From positions 1-64,000 of the forward strand of contig WRIC01000009.1 of assembly GCA_009782915.1 (NCBI GenBank): a DNA stretch of 64,000 bases, read 5' to 3'. Of the stretch, positions 38,525 through 48,072 are shown piece after piece (the first letter of the stretch is position 1; each line of letters opens with the position of its first letter). A model generated the notes under the pieces. That model was not told where the DNA came from, searched no databases, and worked only from the letters and a program-made list of their open reading frames with translations. The stretch is from Propionibacteriaceae bacterium (GTDB lineage: Bacteria; Actinomycetota; Actinomycetes; Propionibacteriales; Propionibacteriaceae). A program made the translations under genes and the position numbers.

Positions 38525-40588
38525 TCACTTCTGACCTTCGACCATGGCGCGGTATTCCTTCTTCAAATCTGCCACCTCATCGCGGAGTCGTGCTGCGATT
38601 TCGAATCTCAAATCCGCTGCTGCTGCTTGCATCTGCGCAGTCAGCTCAGCAATGAGATCAGCCAATTCCTCCTGGTGAAGATTCGCTGGGCGAGTCGACT
38701 CATGCGCCCGGATAACACCGGTGGTCTGGGCACGAGGACGAGTGATCTCATCACTAGTTTCGCGCGACAGCATCTCAGTGATGTCAGCAATCTTCTTGCG
38801 CAAAGGCTGAGGATCAATCCCGTGCGCCTTGTTGTAGGCCACCTGCTTGGCTCGACGCCTATTAGTCTCATCGATGGCTGTTGACATCGACGCAGTCACC
38901 GAATCGGCGTACATGTGAACCTGCCCAGAGACGTGGCGGGCAGCACGTCCAATAGTTTGGATCAGTGATCTCTCAGAACGAAGGAAACCCTGCTTGTCGG
39001 CATCCAAGATCGCCACCAGCGAAACCTCGGGAAGATCCAAACCCTCACGAAGAAGATTGATCCCCACCAAGACATCATATTCGCCAGCGCGCAATTCCCG
39101 CAGCAGATCCAGGCGCCGAAGAGTGTCAATATCGGAGTGAAGATAGCGCGTGCGAATATCGTGGTTCAAAAAGTACTCGGTCAGATCCTCAGCCATTTTC
39201 TTGGTGAGCGTGGTGACCAAAACCCTTTCATCCCGCTCGGCTCTCTGACGGATCTCCCCCATCAAATCCTCCACCTGGCCCTTGGTGGGTTTCACGATCA
39301 CCTCAGGGTCAACCAATCCAGTGGGACGGATCAGCAATTCCACCGGGTGGGGGTCTTTGGCGAGCTCATAGGGGCCAGGGGTTGCCGAGAGATAGACCGT
39401 CTGGTCAATCCTTTCCAGGAACTCCTCCCATCTCAGCGGTCGATTGTCAAGCGCAGAAGGGAGTCTGAATCCGTGCTCCACCAACGTACGTTTGCGTGAC
39501 ATGTCACCTTCATACATTCCACCAATCTGGGGCACGCCCACGTGGGATTCATCCATGACCAAGACAAAATCCTCCGGAAAATAGTCGAGTAAGCAATTCG
39601 GAGCAGAACCGGGGGCACGACCATCGATGTGGCGGGAATAATTCTCAATCCCCGCACAGGTTCCCACCGTTGACATCATTTCCAGGTCGTAACCTGTCCT
39701 CATTTCAAGGCGCTGGGCTTCAAGAAGCTTATTCTGGGCGCGCAACTCAAGTAGACGTTCCTGCAGTTCGGTTTCTATTCCACGAATCGCTTTGTCCATG
39801 CGCTCCGACGAGGCGGTGTATTGGGTGGCCGGGAAAATATGGAGAACCTGATCATTGGTCAACACAGCCCCATCGACAGGATCCATGGTCATGAGCGCTT
39901 CGACCTCATCACCAAAAAATTCAATCCTCCACGCACTCTGCTCATACATGGGGAAAACCTCTACCGTGTCCCCACGCACCCGGAAAGTCCCGCGAGTACC
40001 CGCCAGATCATTGCGTACGTACTGAATATCGACCAACCGGCGAAGCAGTTTATCCCTGCCCACATCGTCACCAACGTGGACAGTGATCGCCTGGTCAACA
40101 AATTCCTGGGGGGTCCCCAACCCGTAGATCGCTGACACCGAAGCTACAACAATGCAATCGCGACGAGTCAGCAAAGAAAAGGTGGCGTGATAGCGTAACC
40201 GTTCAACCTCCTCATTGAGAGAAGAATCCTTCTCGATATAGGTGTCCGATTGGGGGATGTACGCCTCAGGTTGGTAATAGTCATAATAGGAGACGAAATA
40301 TTCCACGGCATTATCGGGAAAGAAATCCCTCAGCTCTTGGGCAAACTGCGCAGCCAAAGTCTTGTTCGGCTGCATCACCAGCATGGGACGCTGGAGTCTT
40401 TCCGCCAGCCACGCCACCGTCGCAGTCTTCCCTGTTCCCGTGGCCCCCAACAGGACGACATCTTTCTCGCCTTCTTTGAGGCGCCTCTCCAGGGCATCGA
40501 TAGCCTCAGGTTGATCCCCACTGGGCTCAAAATCGGCATGAACTTTAAACGGGGCTACGGTTCTTTCCAGGTCTGTGATCGGGCGCAT
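38525..40588 (-). CDS. uvrB: Excinuclease ABC subunit B
   Basis: DNA-loading subunit of nucleotide excision repair, 687 residues. Walker [17 protein letters not shown] (about 48-63), the beta-hairpin [20 protein letters not shown] (damage probe), the DESH-type motif [14 protein letters not shown], the helicase motif [20 protein letters not shown] and [13 protein letters not shown]. The C-terminal UVR domain (last 40 residues) contacts UvrC. The frame starts ATG at 40588 with [16 protein letters not shown], the actinobacterial form. It is separated from uvrA by two genes. Confidence 0.98.
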   Translation of the reverse strand: MRPITDLERTVAPFKVHADFEPSGDQPEAIDALERRLKEGEKDVVLLGATGTGKTATVAWLAERLQRPMLVMQPNKTLAAQFAQELRDFFPDNAVEYFVSYYDYYQPEAYIPQSDTYIEKDSSLNEEVERLRYHATFSLLTRRDCIVVASVSAIYGLGTPQEFVDQAITVHVGDDVGRDKLLRRLVDIQYVRNDLAGTRGTFRVRGDTVEVFPMYEQSAWRIEFFGDEVEALMTMDPVDGAVLTNDQVLHIFPATQYTASSERMDKAIRGIETELQERLLELRAQNKLLEAQRLEMRTGYDLEMMSTVGTCAGIENYSRHIDGRAPGSAPNCLLDYFPEDFVLVMDESHVGVPQIGGMYEGDMSRKRTLVEHGFRLPSALDNRPLRWEEFLERIDQTVYLSATPGPYELAKDPHPVELLIRPTGLVDPEVIVKPTKGQVEDLMGEIRQRAERDERVLVTTLTKKMAEDLTEYFLNHDIRTRYLHSDIDTLRRLDLLRELRAGEYDVLVGINLLREGLDLPEVSLVAILDADKQGFLRSERSLIQTIGRAARHVSGQVHMYADSVTASMSTAIDETNRRRAKQVAYNKAHGIDPQPLRKKIADITEMLSRETSDEITRPRAQTTGVIRAHESTRPANLHQEELADLIAELTAQMQAAAADLRFEIAARLRDEVADLKKEYRAMVEGQK

Positions 40589-40609
40589 ACCCCCACGCTA
40601 CCGTAGCCC

Positions 40610-40644
40610 GGTGACAAAACGGGGACGGAGGTGTTTTTGTCACC
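40610..40644. repeat. Palindromic element of the GTGACAAAAC family
   Basis: GGTGACAAAA (40610-40619) faces TTTTGTCACC (40635-40644) with GGGGACGG in the loop. The same words occur in the element in the sufU 3' end (15601-15659). It lies directly upstream of uvrB, at the boundary of the composite repeat that follows. Confidence 0.7.
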
Positions 40645-40646
40645 AA

Positions 40647-40774
40647 CCATCGTCACCCTGCGGAGCACTGCGAGTCGCGCTAGCGCGCTCCGCAGCACAG
40701 GCTCCGCGACTCGCAGGGTCCAGAAGTCACAGCTGAATGACTGTGGAGTCTGGATTCTGCGACTACGCGCAGAA
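40647..40774. repeat. Composite palindromic element upstream of uvrB
   Basis: 40647-40709 is a 63-base exact copy of 25647-25709. Further on, TTCTGCG (40755-40761), loop ACTACG, CGCAGAA (40768-40774) is a half-unit of the dispersed palindrome, with the loop variant TAC for TTC. The gap 40589-40785 between coaE and uvrB has no gene. Confidence 0.85.
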
Positions 40775-40785
40775 CGACTCAGGGG

Positions 40786-41442
40786 TTAGAGGTCCTCGCC
40801 GACCAGGAAGGAGGTACGCTCGTCGTTGCCACGATAATGCAGACCCTTAGCTAGGACAGTGTCCATCCACTGGTTTACTTGGGCTTCCAGGTTCTCTGCA
40901 CTACCAGAACCGTCAAAGACAAAGTCAGCGGCAGCAAGGCGTACCTCATCGTCGATCTGAGCAGTAATGCGACCCCAGGCTTCCTCTTCATCCATACCAC
41001 GGCCATCCACGAGACGGGCCACCCGAACCTCGGGGGAAGCATCCACCACAATCACTGTGTCAAAAGCCTCAGGTCCAGCAACCTCCACCAGCAGAGGGAT
41101 CGCATGAACCACCAGTTTGTCACCACGTTTCTCTGCAGCAATATCAATGAGTTGTCCCTCACTGATCACTCGAGGATGAATGATGTTTTCGAGCCTCTCA
41201 CGAGCCTCATCATCATCACCGAAAACAAGCTTCGCCACCAGGGAACGATTGAGACTGCCATCGGCCTCCAGAACCCTCTCACCGAAGGCCTCCACAATCT
41301 CAGCTAAACCATCAGTACCCACAGCCACCACATCACGAGCAAGAATGTCATAGTCGATGACTTCAACACCACGCAGTTCAAAGGCTCGGCTCGCCACAGA
41401 TTTCCCTGCTGCAATACCTCCAGTGAGGCCAACTCTAATCAT
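40786..41442 (-). CDS. coaE: Dephospho-CoA kinase
   Basis: Last step of coenzyme A synthesis: phosphorylates the 3'-OH of dephospho-CoA. From the ATG at 41442 the product starts MIRVGLTGGIAAGKSVASR with the P-loop at residues 8-15. YDILARDVV carries the conserved Asp, and HPRVISEG the lid region. The frame extends 34 codons upstream into the end of rpsA, but the P-loop position and the AGAGGAT before 41442 fix the start. It has 218 residues, without the C-terminal GrpB domain seen in mycobacteria. Confidence 0.95.
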   Translation of the reverse strand: MIRVGLTGGIAAGKSVASRAFELRGVEVIDYDILARDVVAVGTDGLAEIVEAFGERVLEADGSLNRSLVAKLVFGDDDEARERLENIIHPRVISEGQLIDIAAEKRGDKLVVHAIPLLVEVAGPEAFDTVIVVDASPEVRVARLVDGRGMDEEEAWGRITAQIDDEVRLAAADFVFDGSGSAENLEAQVNQWMDTVLAKGLHYRGNDERTSFLVGEDL

Positions 41443-41461
41443 GGATCCTCTTCTCGATGGA

Positions 41462-42910
41462 TTATTCCTCCCCGAGTTGCTCCTTGAACGCTTGGAGAGC
41501 CTCATCAGCAGCGAGAGTCGGTTCAGCAGGGGCATCAGCTTCACCAGTGGTGTAGGTTGCGGCGGTCATTTCCTCAACCACTGCCTCCTGGTCAGCTTCG
41601 CCGGCTTCCTGGGCCTGCTTCTTGTGGGCCTCCCACAGTTCGCGAGCCTGCTTCCACTGTTCCTCCCATGCAGCCTGCTGCTCTTCGTAACCTGGCTTCC
41701 AATCATTGGTTTCAGGATCGAAGCCCTCAGGATAGATGTAGTTACCCTCAGCATCATAGGAGTTCGCCATGCCATAGAGGCTCGGATCGAAGTCATCAGC
41801 TACCACGTCAACACCCTCATTGGCCTGCTTCAGTGACAGCGACACGCGACGACGCTCCAAGTCGATATCAATGATCTTGACCATGACCGCATCGTTAACA
41901 GCGACCACCTGCTCGGGGATCTCCACATGGCGTTCCGCGAGTTCGGAGACGTGAACCAAACCTTCGATACCTTCAGCGACTCGCACAAAGGCACCAAAAG
42001 GAACCAGCTTGGTGACCGTACCCGGTGCGATCTGGCCAATCTGGTTGAGACGGGCGAAAGTCTGCCACGGATCTTCCTGGGTGGCTTTCAGCGACAGGGA
42101 GACACGTTCACGATCCATCTCCACGGAGAGAACCTCGACAGTCACCTCCTGACCGATTTCAACAACCTCCGAAGGATGATCAATGTGCTTCCAGGAGAGC
42201 TCGGAGACGTGCACCAGTCCATCAACCCCACCCAGGTCCACGAAGGCACCGAAGTTCACGATCGACGAGACGACACCCTTACGAATCTGGCCCTTGGTGA
42301 GATTATCGAGGAAGGTGGCGCGTACCTCGGACTGTGTTTGCTCCAGCCAAGCCCGACGCGACAGGACCACATTGTTGCGGTTCTTGTCGAGTTCGATGAT
42401 CTTGGCTTCCAGTTCAGCATTGATGTATGGGGAGAGATCGCGTACGCGCCTCATCTCCACCAAGGAGGCAGGAAGGAAGCCACGCAGACCGATGTCCACG
42501 ATCAGACCGCCCTTGACCACCTCAATGACGCGGCCCGTGACCACCCCATCCTCGGCTTTGATTTTCTCAATGGTGCCCCAGGCGCGCTCGTACTGGGCAC
42601 GCTTCTTGGACAGGATCAGTCGTCCTTCTTTGTCTTCTTTTTGCTGGACGAGTGCTTCAACAGTGTCACCAATGTTGACTTCTGCGAAGGGATCCACGTG
42701 ATATTTGATGGCGAGTTCTTTGACGGGGATGACACCTTCAGTCTTGTATCCCACATCGAGGAGAACTTCGTCTTTGTCTACCTTGACAACAATGCCGGTG
42801 ACAATATCGCCATCATTGAAGCTTTTGAGTGTTGAATCGATTGCGTCGAGAAAATCTTGGTCTGAACCGAGATCGTCAATCGCGATAGGGGCTTGCGCCG
42901 TTGAGGTCAT
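41462..42910 (-). CDS. rpsA: 30S ribosomal protein S1
   Basis: RNA-binding ribosomal protein, 482 residues with four S1 (OB-fold) repeats: about 33-105, 120-185, 205-275 and 290-362. The third and fourth are the canonical ones (GAFVDLGGVDGLVHVSELS, GAFVRVAEGIEGLVHVSEL). The 110-residue C-terminal tail is acidic and Gln/Glu-rich (GYEEQQAAWEEQW). Four repeats and this tail are typical of actinobacterial S1, shorter than the six-repeat E. coli protein. coaE follows 19 bases later. Confidence 0.97.
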   Translation of the reverse strand: MTSTAQAPIAIDDLGSDQDFLDAIDSTLKSFNDGDIVTGIVVKVDKDEVLLDVGYKTEGVIPVKELAIKYHVDPFAEVNIGDTVEALVQQKEDKEGRLILSKKRAQYERAWGTIEKIKAEDGVVTGRVIEVVKGGLIVDIGLRGFLPASLVEMRRVRDLSPYINAELEAKIIELDKNRNNVVLSRRAWLEQTQSEVRATFLDNLTKGQIRKGVVSSIVNFGAFVDLGGVDGLVHVSELSWKHIDHPSEVVEIGQEVTVEVLSVEMDRERVSLSLKATQEDPWQTFARLNQIGQIAPGTVTKLVPFGAFVRVAEGIEGLVHVSELAERHVEIPEQVVAVNDAVMVKIIDIDLERRRVSLSLKQANEGVDVVADDFDPSLYGMANSYDAEGNYIYPEGFDPETNDWKPGYEEQQAAWEEQWKQARELWEAHKKQAQEAGEADQEAVVEEMTAATYTTGEADAPAEPTLAADEALQAFKEQLGEE

Positions 42911-43082
42911 TGATGATGACTTTCACATATAGTATTCCAGTACGCCTGGTCGTGGCCATAAGGCACCCTATTCACTCCATGCTGGAATAGAGCCGATCAA
43001 GCGCCCACCTATCCTAGCGAGGCGTACGCCCCACAGCAAACAGCCGAGGTAACAATCACGCAACAGTATGTCACTATTACTG

Positions 43083-44213
43083 CTAGCCGGAGGTGTCCAC
43101 AGTGAAAGTGAAGAACTCTTTACCATCACTACCCACGCACCGATATTCAATCGTGGCATTCACTTTAACAAGACCCGCAAACATGTTGTTTTCTTTGATT
43201 TCTTTTGATACATCAGCTTTCAGCGCATCGCGGAACATGTTAATCGTCGCTGGAGTGAATTGGCTAGCACGATATTTGGTCAGGGTATAATTGAGCCGAA
43301 CAACCCGACCCTCACGCTTTTCGGCACTATCGAATCTTATTCCTTCGGTGAACTCGATTGGCGCGAGACGATTCATTTCTGCAACAACTTCGTCAAGGAA
43401 GGTGTCCACGAGCTTCAATGTGCTTGAGACGTTTCGGATCTTTTTGGTTGCTTCTTCTGTCGCTTCGGAGGCTTCCTGTATTTCTATGACCTGTTCTTCG
43501 AGATCAGCGAGCTTCTTTTCCATCTCGGGTACGACAAAGTTGAGCGATTCCGCTGTAGCGACAGCTTCAGTGAGCCGGTCATAGTCAGCCTCCACCACAT
43601 AATCGGTGGCAACAGTGGTCTCCAGTATCTCCTTGGCTGAGGTGAGTTCTGTCTGAAGTTTCTTCTGGTTGGTATCCAATTGAGCGGCGAAATAGTTGAA
43701 ATCTTCCTTCGCTTCCTCCATGGCCATCTGGTAGGGCCGCACCAGACCAAAGAAAACACCAGCGCCAGCAAGGAGAGCTAGGACGACACCGCCAATGACA
43801 AAGATGGGCCACTTCTTCTTTTTCTTCGGTGGTGGACCCATGGGAGCACCAGGTGCACCAGGGGATCCGGGCGCATAGGGGTACGCCTGTTGGCCATAGG
43901 CGGTTGGAGGTTGAGGGATGCCGGTGGGTGCACCCATGGGTGCTACGGGTGGTTGGGGCATGCCCGACTGCGGGATGCCCGGTTGTGCAGGACCGGGTTG
44001 GGGAATGCCCGGTTGTGGAATCCCAGGCTGTGGCATACCGGGTTGGGGAATGCCCGGTTGTGGCTGTCCAGTGGTGGTGTTGACACCCTCAGGTGGTATC
44101 TGAGATGGAGTAACTTCGGTGGTGGGAACCTCGGGTGTGGGAGTCGAGAATGACTCTTGATTCATGGGTTCCTGGGTGTCAGCAGTGAGGTCTTCATTGT
44201 TCTCCGTGGCCAT
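43083..44213 (-). CDS. Pro-rich single-pass membrane protein with coiled coil
   Basis: Not recognised as a named family. From the ATG at 44213 it has about 376 residues in four parts: a short acidic N-terminus; a Pro/Gln/Gly-rich region (about 45-130) with pentapeptide repeats of the type PQPGI or PQPGM; one membrane helix (about 140-160, PIFVIGGVVLALLAGAGVFFGL) after a KKKKK stop-transfer run; and an extracellular part with a long coiled coil (about 185-265) and a globular C-terminus ending CVGSDGKEFFTFTVDTSG. The Pro-rich part would be cytoplasmic. The long frame to 44285 would start in the repeat array and is rejected. Function unknown; a wall-spanning or division-related role is possible. 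Confidence 0.75.
   Translation of the reverse strand: MATENNEDLTADTQEPMNQESFSTPTPEVPTTEVTPSQIPPEGVNTTTGQPQPGIPQPGMPQPGIPQPGIPQPGPAQPGIPQSGMPQPPVAPMGAPTGIPQPPTAYGQQAYPYAPGSPGAPGAPMGPPPKKKKKWPIFVIGGVVLALLAGAGVFFGLVRPYQMAMEEAKEDFNYFAAQLDTNQKKLQTELTSAKEILETTVATDYVVEADYDRLTEAVATAESLNFVVPEMEKKLADLEEQVIEIQEASEATEEATKKIRNVSSTLKLVDTFLDEVVAEMNRLAPIEFTEGIRFDSAEKREGRVVRLNYTLTKYRASQFTPATINMFRDALKADVSKEIKENNMFAGLVKVNATIEYRCVGSDGKEFFTFTVDTSG
43951..44066. repeat. 15-bp in-frame repeat (pentapeptide PQPG[IM])
   Basis: About seven imperfect 15-base units (consensus on the plus strand GGTTGGGGAATGCCC or GGTTGTGGAATCCCA) code for the Pro-rich region of the membrane protein. Such tandem repeats easily change copy number, so strain variation in this protein is likely. 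Confidence 0.8.
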
Positions 44214-44286
44214 GGTCCGCCCCTCGTCGATACGTTTTCCCCATTCTATCAGCCCGCGACAGGTGCTCGTGTGCCCATCAACCAAA

Positions 44287-44657
44287 CGTCATTCCGCGCA
44301 AAGTCGCGGAATCCAGACTGTATAGTCCAACAAACTGTGGATTCTGGACCCTGCGACTTCGCGCAGGGAGACGGGGGTAACGTCATTCCGCGCGAAGTCG
44401 CGGAATCCAGACTGTATAGTCCAACAACTGTGGATTCTGGACCCTGCGACTTCGCGCAGGGAGACGGGGGCAACGTCATTCCGCGCGAAGTCGCGGAATC
44501 CAGACCGTACGTCCAACAACTGTGGATTCTGGACCCTGCGACTTCGCGCAGGGAGACGGGGGTAACGTCATTCCGCGCGAAGTCGCGGAATCCAGACTGT
44601 ACGTCCAACAAACTGTGGATTCTGGACCCTGCGACGTTCGCGCAGGGAGACGGGGGT
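44287..44657. repeat. Four-copy tandem array of the ~93-bp paired palindrome
   Basis: Copies start at 44287, 44381, 44474 and 44566 and are 92-94 bases long. Each holds hairpin 1 (arms ATTCCGCG and CGCGGAAT, loop CGAAGT) and hairpin 2 (arms CCCTGCG and CGCAGGG, loop ACTTCG) about 33 bases apart, then GACGGGGG. Each copy is therefore a large imperfect inverted repeat. The array lies between polA and the Pro-rich membrane protein gene, both on the minus strand, and would be transcribed as eight hairpins. Variation is small: the bases between the hairpins (TGTATAG against CGTACG) and one inserted base in the last copy. Confidence 0.95.
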
Positions 44658-44680
44658 GGGGAGTTGTCCAAAAGGAGACG

Positions 44681-44693
44681 CGGTGGCGCACCG
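44681..44693 (-). terminator. Short GC hairpin after polA
   Basis: CGGTG, three bases, CACCG, lying 25 bases after the polA stop in the direction of transcription. It has no U-tract, so it is only a candidate. Confidence 0.3.
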
Positions 44694-44717
44694 TGGGACT
44701 CTGTGCCTGTCGGCTGG

Positions 44718-47372
44718 CTAGTGGGCGGCTTGGGCCCAGGTGGGGCCGACACCGATGGAGACATCGAGCGGAACACTGAGCTGGACAGCATTGCCCATTT
44801 CTGCGCGTACTATCTCTTCCAAGGATTCCTGTTCACCAGGGGCGACCTCGAAGATCAACTCATCGTGGACCTGCAGGAGCATCCGTGAAGCAAGTCCAGT
44901 TGCCTTCAGTCGGGCATCCAGTTTCAACATCGCCAGTTTGATGATATCGGCTGCTGTTCCTTGAATGGGGGCGTTGAGGGCCATACGCTCAGCCATCTCC
45001 CTCATCGTACGATTCGTTGAATCCAAGTCGGGAAGGTAGCGCCTCCTGCCGAGGATTGTTTCGGTGTAACCGCGCTGGCGAGCCAGCTGAACCTCCGATT
45101 GGAGATAGTCACGAACACGACCAAACTTGTCGAAGAAATCCTCCATGAGTCGACTAGCTTCCGCCACCGAAATCTTGAGCTGATTCGATAACCCGAAGGC
45201 ACTCAACCCGTAGGCCAACCCATAGTTGACTGCTTTGACCCGGCTGCGCTGCTCACTAGTGACCTCGGATGTTTCCAGACCGAAAACATGACCAGCCATC
45301 ACCGTGTGAAAATCCTGCCCCGAATTGAAAGCCTCAACAAGCTGCTCATCACCAGAGACGTGAGCCATGATTCTCATCTCAATCTGGGAATAGTCGGCAG
45401 TCAAGAGCGCCTCGAACCCATCGGCCGCGATGAATCCTTCACGAATGCGAGTACCTGTGGCTGAGCGCGCAGGAATGTTTTGCAGATTCGGGTCCTGGGA
45501 AGACAGGCGCCCAGTGGCTGCCACAGTTTGAAGATAGGTGGTGTGAATCCGACCATCAGCTGCAGTCGCCTTGATGAGACCTTCGACGCTCTGGCGCAAT
45601 TTGATCGAATCGCGATGGGCGAGGAGATGTTCAAGAAAAGGATGACCGGTGGTCGCCAAAAGATGGTCGAGGGCCTCAGCATCGGTGGTATACCCACTCT
45701 TGGTTTTGCGAGTCTTCGGCATCTTCAACTCATCAAAAAGAACCACCTGGAGCTGCTTGGGTGAGGAGAGGTTGATCTCTTGACCAATCGATTCATAGGC
45801 GAGGCGCTGCGCCTCCACCACACGATCATTGAATTGTTCACGCAGGCTGGTGAGGGTTGTGGTGTCAACCCCAACACCAGTCTTCTCCATCGCTGCCAGT
45901 ACGCGGGTAAGCGGGATTTCCACATCAACGAGCAACTCGGCGCACTCTTTCGCGGCGAGCTCCTCACCCAGAGGGGCGGCAAGATCAGCGATAGTACGAG
46001 CATTGGTTCCCACTGTTGTGGCGGCAGGGTCGTCAAAAAAGTTGAAGGCCGGTTGCTCATCGGCGACCGCCGCAACGAGGGTACGGTTGAGATAGCGATC
46101 CGCTAAACTCACCAGATCGAGACTACGGCGATCAGGGTTAGCGAGATAGGCAGCGATCTGTGTATCACACACCACACCGTGAAGATCCCATCCCCGTTCC
46201 CACAAACCAATCAGTGGAGCTTTCACCTCGTGGACCACTGTAGGAATCTCCGGGTTGGCCAGCCACGACACCAGGGCACGCTCATCTTCCGGTGTGATAG
46301 CCGCCAAGTCAATCCATCCAACCGAGTCGCTGGTGGCGATCGCCAAAGATTCGACAACCCAGGTGCCTGTCCCCCACTGCCCCTGGAATTCGATTCCTGC
46401 TTGGCTGTTTCCCTGTTGAGCAAGCCAGGCCTCCACCTCACCAGGTGCGATAGTGCTGACCTGGGTGGTGACCTCACGAGCAGGAGCCACCTCGCGTACC
46501 TCGAAAACTTCCGAAACCCTCTTGCGCAAGGCACGGAACTGAAGCAAATCAAAGAGCTGGTTGACTGCGCCCATGTCTGGTTGCCCACCAGTGAGTTCAC
46601 CCACAGAAACAGGCAGATCAAGGTCACGTACCAGGGCATTGAGCCGGCGGTTTCTTTCCACCGCATCAGTGTGTTGGCGCAAAGACTCACCCGCTTTGCC
46701 GGGCACCTGGTCCGCTCGACGAATCAGATTCTCCAACCCGTCATACTCCCCCAACCACTTGGCAGCAGTCTTGGGCCCCACCCCGGGAACACCAGGAAGA
46801 TTGTCGGAGGTTTCACCGACAAGAGCAGCCAACTCTGGATAGCGCTGCGGTGGCACACCATACTTTTCTTCCACCGCTTGAGGGGTCATTTTGATGGTTT
46901 CGTTGCGCCCAGGGTAGAGAACAGTCACCGTATCGGTAATCAGTTGGAAAGTGTCACGATCACCCGAGGTGATCAGAACCTCCATGTCTTTCGATTGGGC
47001 CTGCTGTGACCACGTGGCGATGATGTCGTCGGCCTCATAGTTGTCAACCTCAATATGTGTGATACCCAGGGCGTCCAGAAATTCTTTAATCAGTTCGACT
47101 TGACCCACAAATTCCGGCGGGGTGGCTCCCCGGTTGGCTTTATAGTCCGAATACTTTTCGGTACGAAAGGATGTCCTGGATTTGTCGAAAGCCACACCAA
47201 TGGCGGTGGGTTGCTCAGCACGGATCGTACCTAAAAGAAGTGTGGCAAAGCCATAGATGGCATTGGTGTATTGCCCGGTACTCGTGGTGAAAGATTCGAG
47301 CGGATACCCATAGAAGGCCCGAAAAGCCAGAGAATAACCGTCAACGAGCAGGACGCGATCTGGTTGATTCAC
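44718..47372 (-). CDS. polA: DNA polymerase I
   Basis: Repair and Okazaki-fragment polymerase, 884 residues. The N-terminal 5' nuclease domain (1-290) keeps its acidic sites (LLVDGYSLAFRAFYG, VDNYEADDIIAT, SGDRDTFQL) and the helix-hairpin-helix GVPGVGPKTAAKWL. The 3'-5' exonuclease region (about 310-470) lacks the metal-binding DxE residues, so proofreading is absent, as in mycobacterial PolA. The polymerase domain has DYSQIEMRIMAH (motif A), RSRVKAVNYGLAYG (motif B) and LQVHDELIFE (motif C). The GTG start overlaps the stop of the ANTAR regulator gene by four bases. Confidence 0.98.
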   Translation of the reverse strand: MNQPDRVLLVDGYSLAFRAFYGYPLESFTTSTGQYTNAIYGFATLLLGTIRAEQPTAIGVAFDKSRTSFRTEKYSDYKANRGATPPEFVGQVELIKEFLDALGITHIEVDNYEADDIIATWSQQAQSKDMEVLITSGDRDTFQLITDTVTVLYPGRNETIKMTPQAVEEKYGVPPQRYPELAALVGETSDNLPGVPGVGPKTAAKWLGEYDGLENLIRRADQVPGKAGESLRQHTDAVERNRRLNALVRDLDLPVSVGELTGGQPDMGAVNQLFDLLQFRALRKRVSEVFEVREVAPAREVTTQVSTIAPGEVEAWLAQQGNSQAGIEFQGQWGTGTWVVESLAIATSDSVGWIDLAAITPEDERALVSWLANPEIPTVVHEVKAPLIGLWERGWDLHGVVCDTQIAAYLANPDRRSLDLVSLADRYLNRTLVAAVADEQPAFNFFDDPAATTVGTNARTIADLAAPLGEELAAKECAELLVDVEIPLTRVLAAMEKTGVGVDTTTLTSLREQFNDRVVEAQRLAYESIGQEINLSSPKQLQVVLFDELKMPKTRKTKSGYTTDAEALDHLLATTGHPFLEHLLAHRDSIKLRQSVEGLIKATAADGRIHTTYLQTVAATGRLSSQDPNLQNIPARSATGTRIREGFIAADGFEALLTADYSQIEMRIMAHVSGDEQLVEAFNSGQDFHTVMAGHVFGLETSEVTSEQRSRVKAVNYGLAYGLSAFGLSNQLKISVAEASRLMEDFFDKFGRVRDYLQSEVQLARQRGYTETILGRRRYLPDLDSTNRTMREMAERMALNAPIQGTAADIIKLAMLKLDARLKATGLASRMLLQVHDELIFEVAPGEQESLEEIVRAEMGNAVQLSVPLDVSIGVGPTWAQAAH

Positions 47373-47974
47373 TCGTCACCCTTGGTGACTTTGCCATGAT
47401 TGATGACACCCTGAGCTACCTCACGCATAGATTTGCGCATATCCATCGCTGTTTTCTGAATCCAGCGGAAAGCCTCGGCTTCACTGATTCCCAGCCCCTC
47501 CTGGATGAGACCCTTGGCCTGGTCAACAACCTTCCTTGAAGCGAGCCGCTCCTCCAGATCAGCGACCTCATCTTCAACAGCCATGATCTGGGCGAAACGG
47601 GCATGGGCGAGCTCAATGGCAGGTATCACATCGGAGGCGTCGAAGGGTTTGATGACGTACGCCATCGCGCCGGCTCGAGAGGCCCGGTCAATGAGTTCGC
47701 GCTGGGAGAATGCGGTGAGAATAACAACAGGGGCGATACGCTCCTCGGTGATGGTTTCGCCAGCAGTGATTCCATCCATCTTGGGCATTTTGACATCCAT
47801 GACCACAACATCGGGGCGGACTTCACGGGCCAGCGCGACAGCTTCTTCGCCATCAGCTGCTTGACCAACAACGGTGTAACCCGAGTCTTGAAGTAGTTCC
47901 ACCAGGTCCATACGGATGAGTGCCTCATCCTCAGCGACAAGAACCCTCATTGGTTCGGTGGTGATTTCTTTCAC
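47369..47974 (-). CDS. pdtaR: ANTAR-domain response regulator (PdtaR-like)
   Basis: Two-component response regulator that acts on RNA rather than DNA. The receiver domain (about 9-125) has the acidic pocket AEDEALIR, the phosphoacceptor Asp60 in VVVMDVKMPKMDG and the Lys in YVIKPFDA. The ANTAR domain (about 148-190, QAKGLIQEGLGISEAEAF) binds twin-hairpin antiterminators in known cases. A coiled segment joins them. Start GTG at 47974 with GAGGA seven bases before. Its likely sensor kinase (PdtaS) is not in the window. It is co-transcribed with polA, a pairing common in actinomycetes. Confidence 0.93.
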   Translation of the reverse strand: MKEITTEPMRVLVAEDEALIRMDLVELLQDSGYTVVGQAADGEEAVALAREVRPDVVVMDVKMPKMDGITAGETITEERIAPVVILTAFSQRELIDRASRAGAMAYVIKPFDASDVIPAIELAHARFAQIMAVEDEVADLEERLASRKVVDQAKGLIQEGLGISEAEAFRWIQKTAMDMRKSMREVAQGVINHGKVTKGDE

Positions 47975-48072
47975 CTTGTCATCCTCTCATTTCGAGGTCC
48001 ACGAGACAAGGGCATGAGCCATATGGCAGAATAGTTCTTCGGTTCTTGTAGATGTTTCTTCTCACAAGAGTT

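Noticed and set aside
41927..42835. 302-codon frame antisense to rpsA
   Set aside because: It is a shadow of the strongly biased codon use of rpsA, and rpsA itself is certain. The same holds for the long antisense frames in polA (46179-47009), in the LCP-pncB region (50022-51005) and in the DUF2339 gene (5254-5907).
44287..44657. CRISPR array
   Set aside because: The repeats are adjacent full copies of about 93 bases with no unique spacers, and there are no cas genes.
44157..44888. Long open frames on both strands through the palindrome array
   Set aside because: They consist of translated repeat units (recurring GPCDFAQGDGG and SATSRGMTLPPS) and overlap the 3' end of polA. Open frames arise because the roughly 93-base unit has few stops.
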